From positions 1 to 24,707 of the forward strand of contig DASUCM010000089.1 of the NCBI GenBank assembly GCA_036276035.1: a stretch of DNA of 24,707 bases, given 5' to 3'. The position numbers and the translations under genes are program-made. Source of the DNA: JACDAF01 sp036276035. GTDB taxonomy: Bacteria > Chloroflexota > Limnocylindria > P2-11E. A model generated the notes under the pieces. The model was given only the letters and a program-made list of their open reading frames with translations. It had not been told where the DNA came from and ran no database searches. Below are positions 23,494 through 24,707 of this stretch, in pieces; position 1 is the first letter of the stretch; each line of letters begins with the position of its first letter.

Positions 23494-24707
23494 TCAGGTG
23501 GTCCGGGGGTCCTCGGGCTCGGCGCGGTGCCTGAGCAGGTCGATCCAGCCGACGTACCCGACCTTCCGCAGCGCGTCATAGGTCGCCGGCGGCCCGCCGC
23601 GCAGCTCAGCGACGACCTCGCGGACGGAGTCGATGAACGCGAGGTACGGCGGCGAGGTCCGAGCGCCGGCGGCCATCCTCTCGACGGCGGCGAGCGCATC
23701 GTCGGGGCGGCGCAGCGCCACCGCGGCGACGGCCGTGTCGAGCTCCTCGTACCACTCCCAGCGGTCCTCGGGACCGATGCCCGGATCGAGCCCGAGGAGG
23801 GCTCGCGGCATCGCCTTCCGGTGCGCCTTGTCGCGGTCGGTGGTCTCGTCGATGAGCCGCAGCAGGGCCAGCGCATCGTCGCGTCTCCCGGCGAGCGCAT
23901 GCGCGGCCGCGCCGGCCTGGAGCACGAGGGACGCCATCAGGCAGAAGGCGGAGCTGCGCTCCTCGACGATGAGCTTCGCCGTGCGCTGCGCGAGATCCAC
24001 GATCTGTGTCCACGACCCGCGCGCGAGGTACAGCTCGGTCGCGTTCTGCCACGCGTGCGTGCGGTTGTGCGGTCCCATCGGCTCCGCGACCGTGAGCAGC
24101 TCCTCGACGTCGGCGGCGTGTGCCCGCATGTCGCCGACCGTGTAGTGGTACGTCGAGCTGATCATCAGCAGCGCGAGCCGCTCGAGGCCGTCGACGTGCC
24201 CTGGCGACCGGCGCACCTCGTCCAGCAGCGGCCCCGCTTCATCGAGCCGTCCCTGGCCCATCACGAAGTTGGCCTTCACCAGGAGCACTCGCCGCACGAG
24301 CGACGGATCGCGTGCCGCCTCCGCCGCCTCGACGGCCTCATCGAGATACTGCGCGCGAGGCGTCTGGCTCATCGCGATCGCGTACCGCGCTCTCGCCAGC
24401 AGGACCCGCGCGAGCGTTGTCGGGTCGCCTCGCGCCGCCGCGATGCCGCGCTCGAAGAGCGCCCGCGCCTCCTCTTCGGTGGGCCGCTTCTTGAAGGCTC
24501 CGTACCACCCGAGCGTCTCGCCGAGCTCGACGTAGATCTCCGCGGGCACGTTCCCCGCGGATCCGTAGAGCGCCGCGGCGCGCTGCAGGTGGTCCCAGGC
24601 TTCATCCATTCGCAGCACCGAGCGGTAGGCCGCGGCGATCGCGCGGTGTGCGGCCGCGCGGTCGGGATCGTCGGCTGCCAGCGCGAGCGCGCGCTCGCCC
24701 AGCTCGA
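23494..24707 (-). CDS. TPR-rich C-terminal region of a signalling protein, 5' end missing
   Basis: The minus-strand frame is open to the right edge of the window; the GTG at 24618 is internal because the codons before it (ELGERALALAADDPDRAAAHRAIAAAYRSV, read in parts) continue the helical repeat pattern. About 404 residues are visible. They form degenerate TPR helices (for example AWDHLQRAAALY, EARALFERGIAAA, YLDEAVEAAEAA) and end in TYDALRKVGYVGWIDLLRHRA, an ending like that of cyclase/AAA/TPR or LuxR-type large ATPase regulators. The catalytic N-terminal domains lie outside the window, so the call rests on repeat pattern and on two similar proteins nearby. It converges on the SRP RNA gene with a 53-base gap. 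Confidence 0.7.
   Translation of the reverse strand, partial: ELGERALALAADDPDRAAAHRAIAAAYRSVLRMDEAWDHLQRAAALYGSAGNVPAEIYVELGETLGWYGAFKKRPTEEEARALFERGIAAARGDPTTLARVLLARARYAIAMSQTPRAQYLDEAVEAAEAARDPSLVRRVLLVKANFVMGQGRLDEAGPLLDEVRRSPGHVDGLERLALLMISSTYHYTVGDMRAHAADVEELLTVAEPMGPHNRTHAWQNATELYLARGSWTQIVDLAQRTAKLIVEERSSAFCLMASLVLQAGAAAHALAGRRDDALALLRLIDETTDRDKAHRKAMPRALLGLDPGIGPEDRWEWYEELDTAVAAVALRRPDDALAAVERMAAGARTSPPYLAFIDSVREVVAELRGGPPATYDALRKVGYVGWIDLLRHRAEPEDPRTT

Overview
The window is a high-GC, densely coded bacterial segment. Genes commonly start with GTG, overlap by 4 bases (ATGA/GTGA), or have a -10-like hexamer only 6-7 bases before the start codon. The large SRP RNA with an Alu domain, the repeated cyclase-ATPase-TPR proteins, the tandem DUF4242 protein and the leaderless-looking starts would fit a soil or aquatic Chloroflexota (for example a Limnocylindria-like lineage). 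Actinobacteria-like phyla are not excluded. This placement is inference from gene content; no marker gene fixes it.

Layout, left to right. (1) 1-2546: the 3' part of an aminoglycoside-phosphotransferase-fold kinase, a divergent Fpg/Nei DNA glycosylase and a class I methyltransferase. (2) 2571-5340: two crotonases and a thiolase in a tight block (enoyl-CoA hydratase, PaaG-like isomerase, PaaJ/PcaF-like thiolase), which look like lower phenylacetyl-CoA or aromatic-acid beta-oxidation steps. (3) 5455-6216: a secreted collagen-like Gly-X-Y protein with its own promoter and a terminator-like hairpin. (4) 6370-11793: a complete branched-chain-amino-acid-type ABC importer (livKHMGF order) whose 4-base-overlap chain continues into tadA and a small four-helix membrane protein. 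(5) 11790-12815, minus: LacD-type aldolase, converging on the previous gene through a shared CTAG. (6) 12865-13824: VanY-type D,D-carboxypeptidase with a Pro/Thr/Ala-rich stalk. (7) 13876-17494: a class III cyclase-AAA-TPR protein coupled to a cupin. (8) 17549-18802, minus: MFS transporter. (9) 18884-19159: two tRNA-Ser genes (CGA and GGA) in a palindrome-rich spacer. (10) 19280-19798, minus: tandem DUF4242 protein. (11) 19839-23081: a second cyclase-AAA-TPR protein, lacking a key cyclase asparagine. (12) 23173-23440: large-type SRP RNA. (13) 23494-24707, minus: the C-terminal TPR part of another protein, probably of the same class, running off the right edge.

Functionally, regions 2 and 4 could be a joint import-and-degradation unit for an aromatic or short-chain organic acid, but the window contains no ring-activating enzyme (CoA ligase, PaaABCE) to prove this. 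The most unusual features are three TPR signalling ATPases around the tRNA/SRP region, the altered active site of the second cyclase, and a recurring TAnnnT-like element directly upstream of several start codons.
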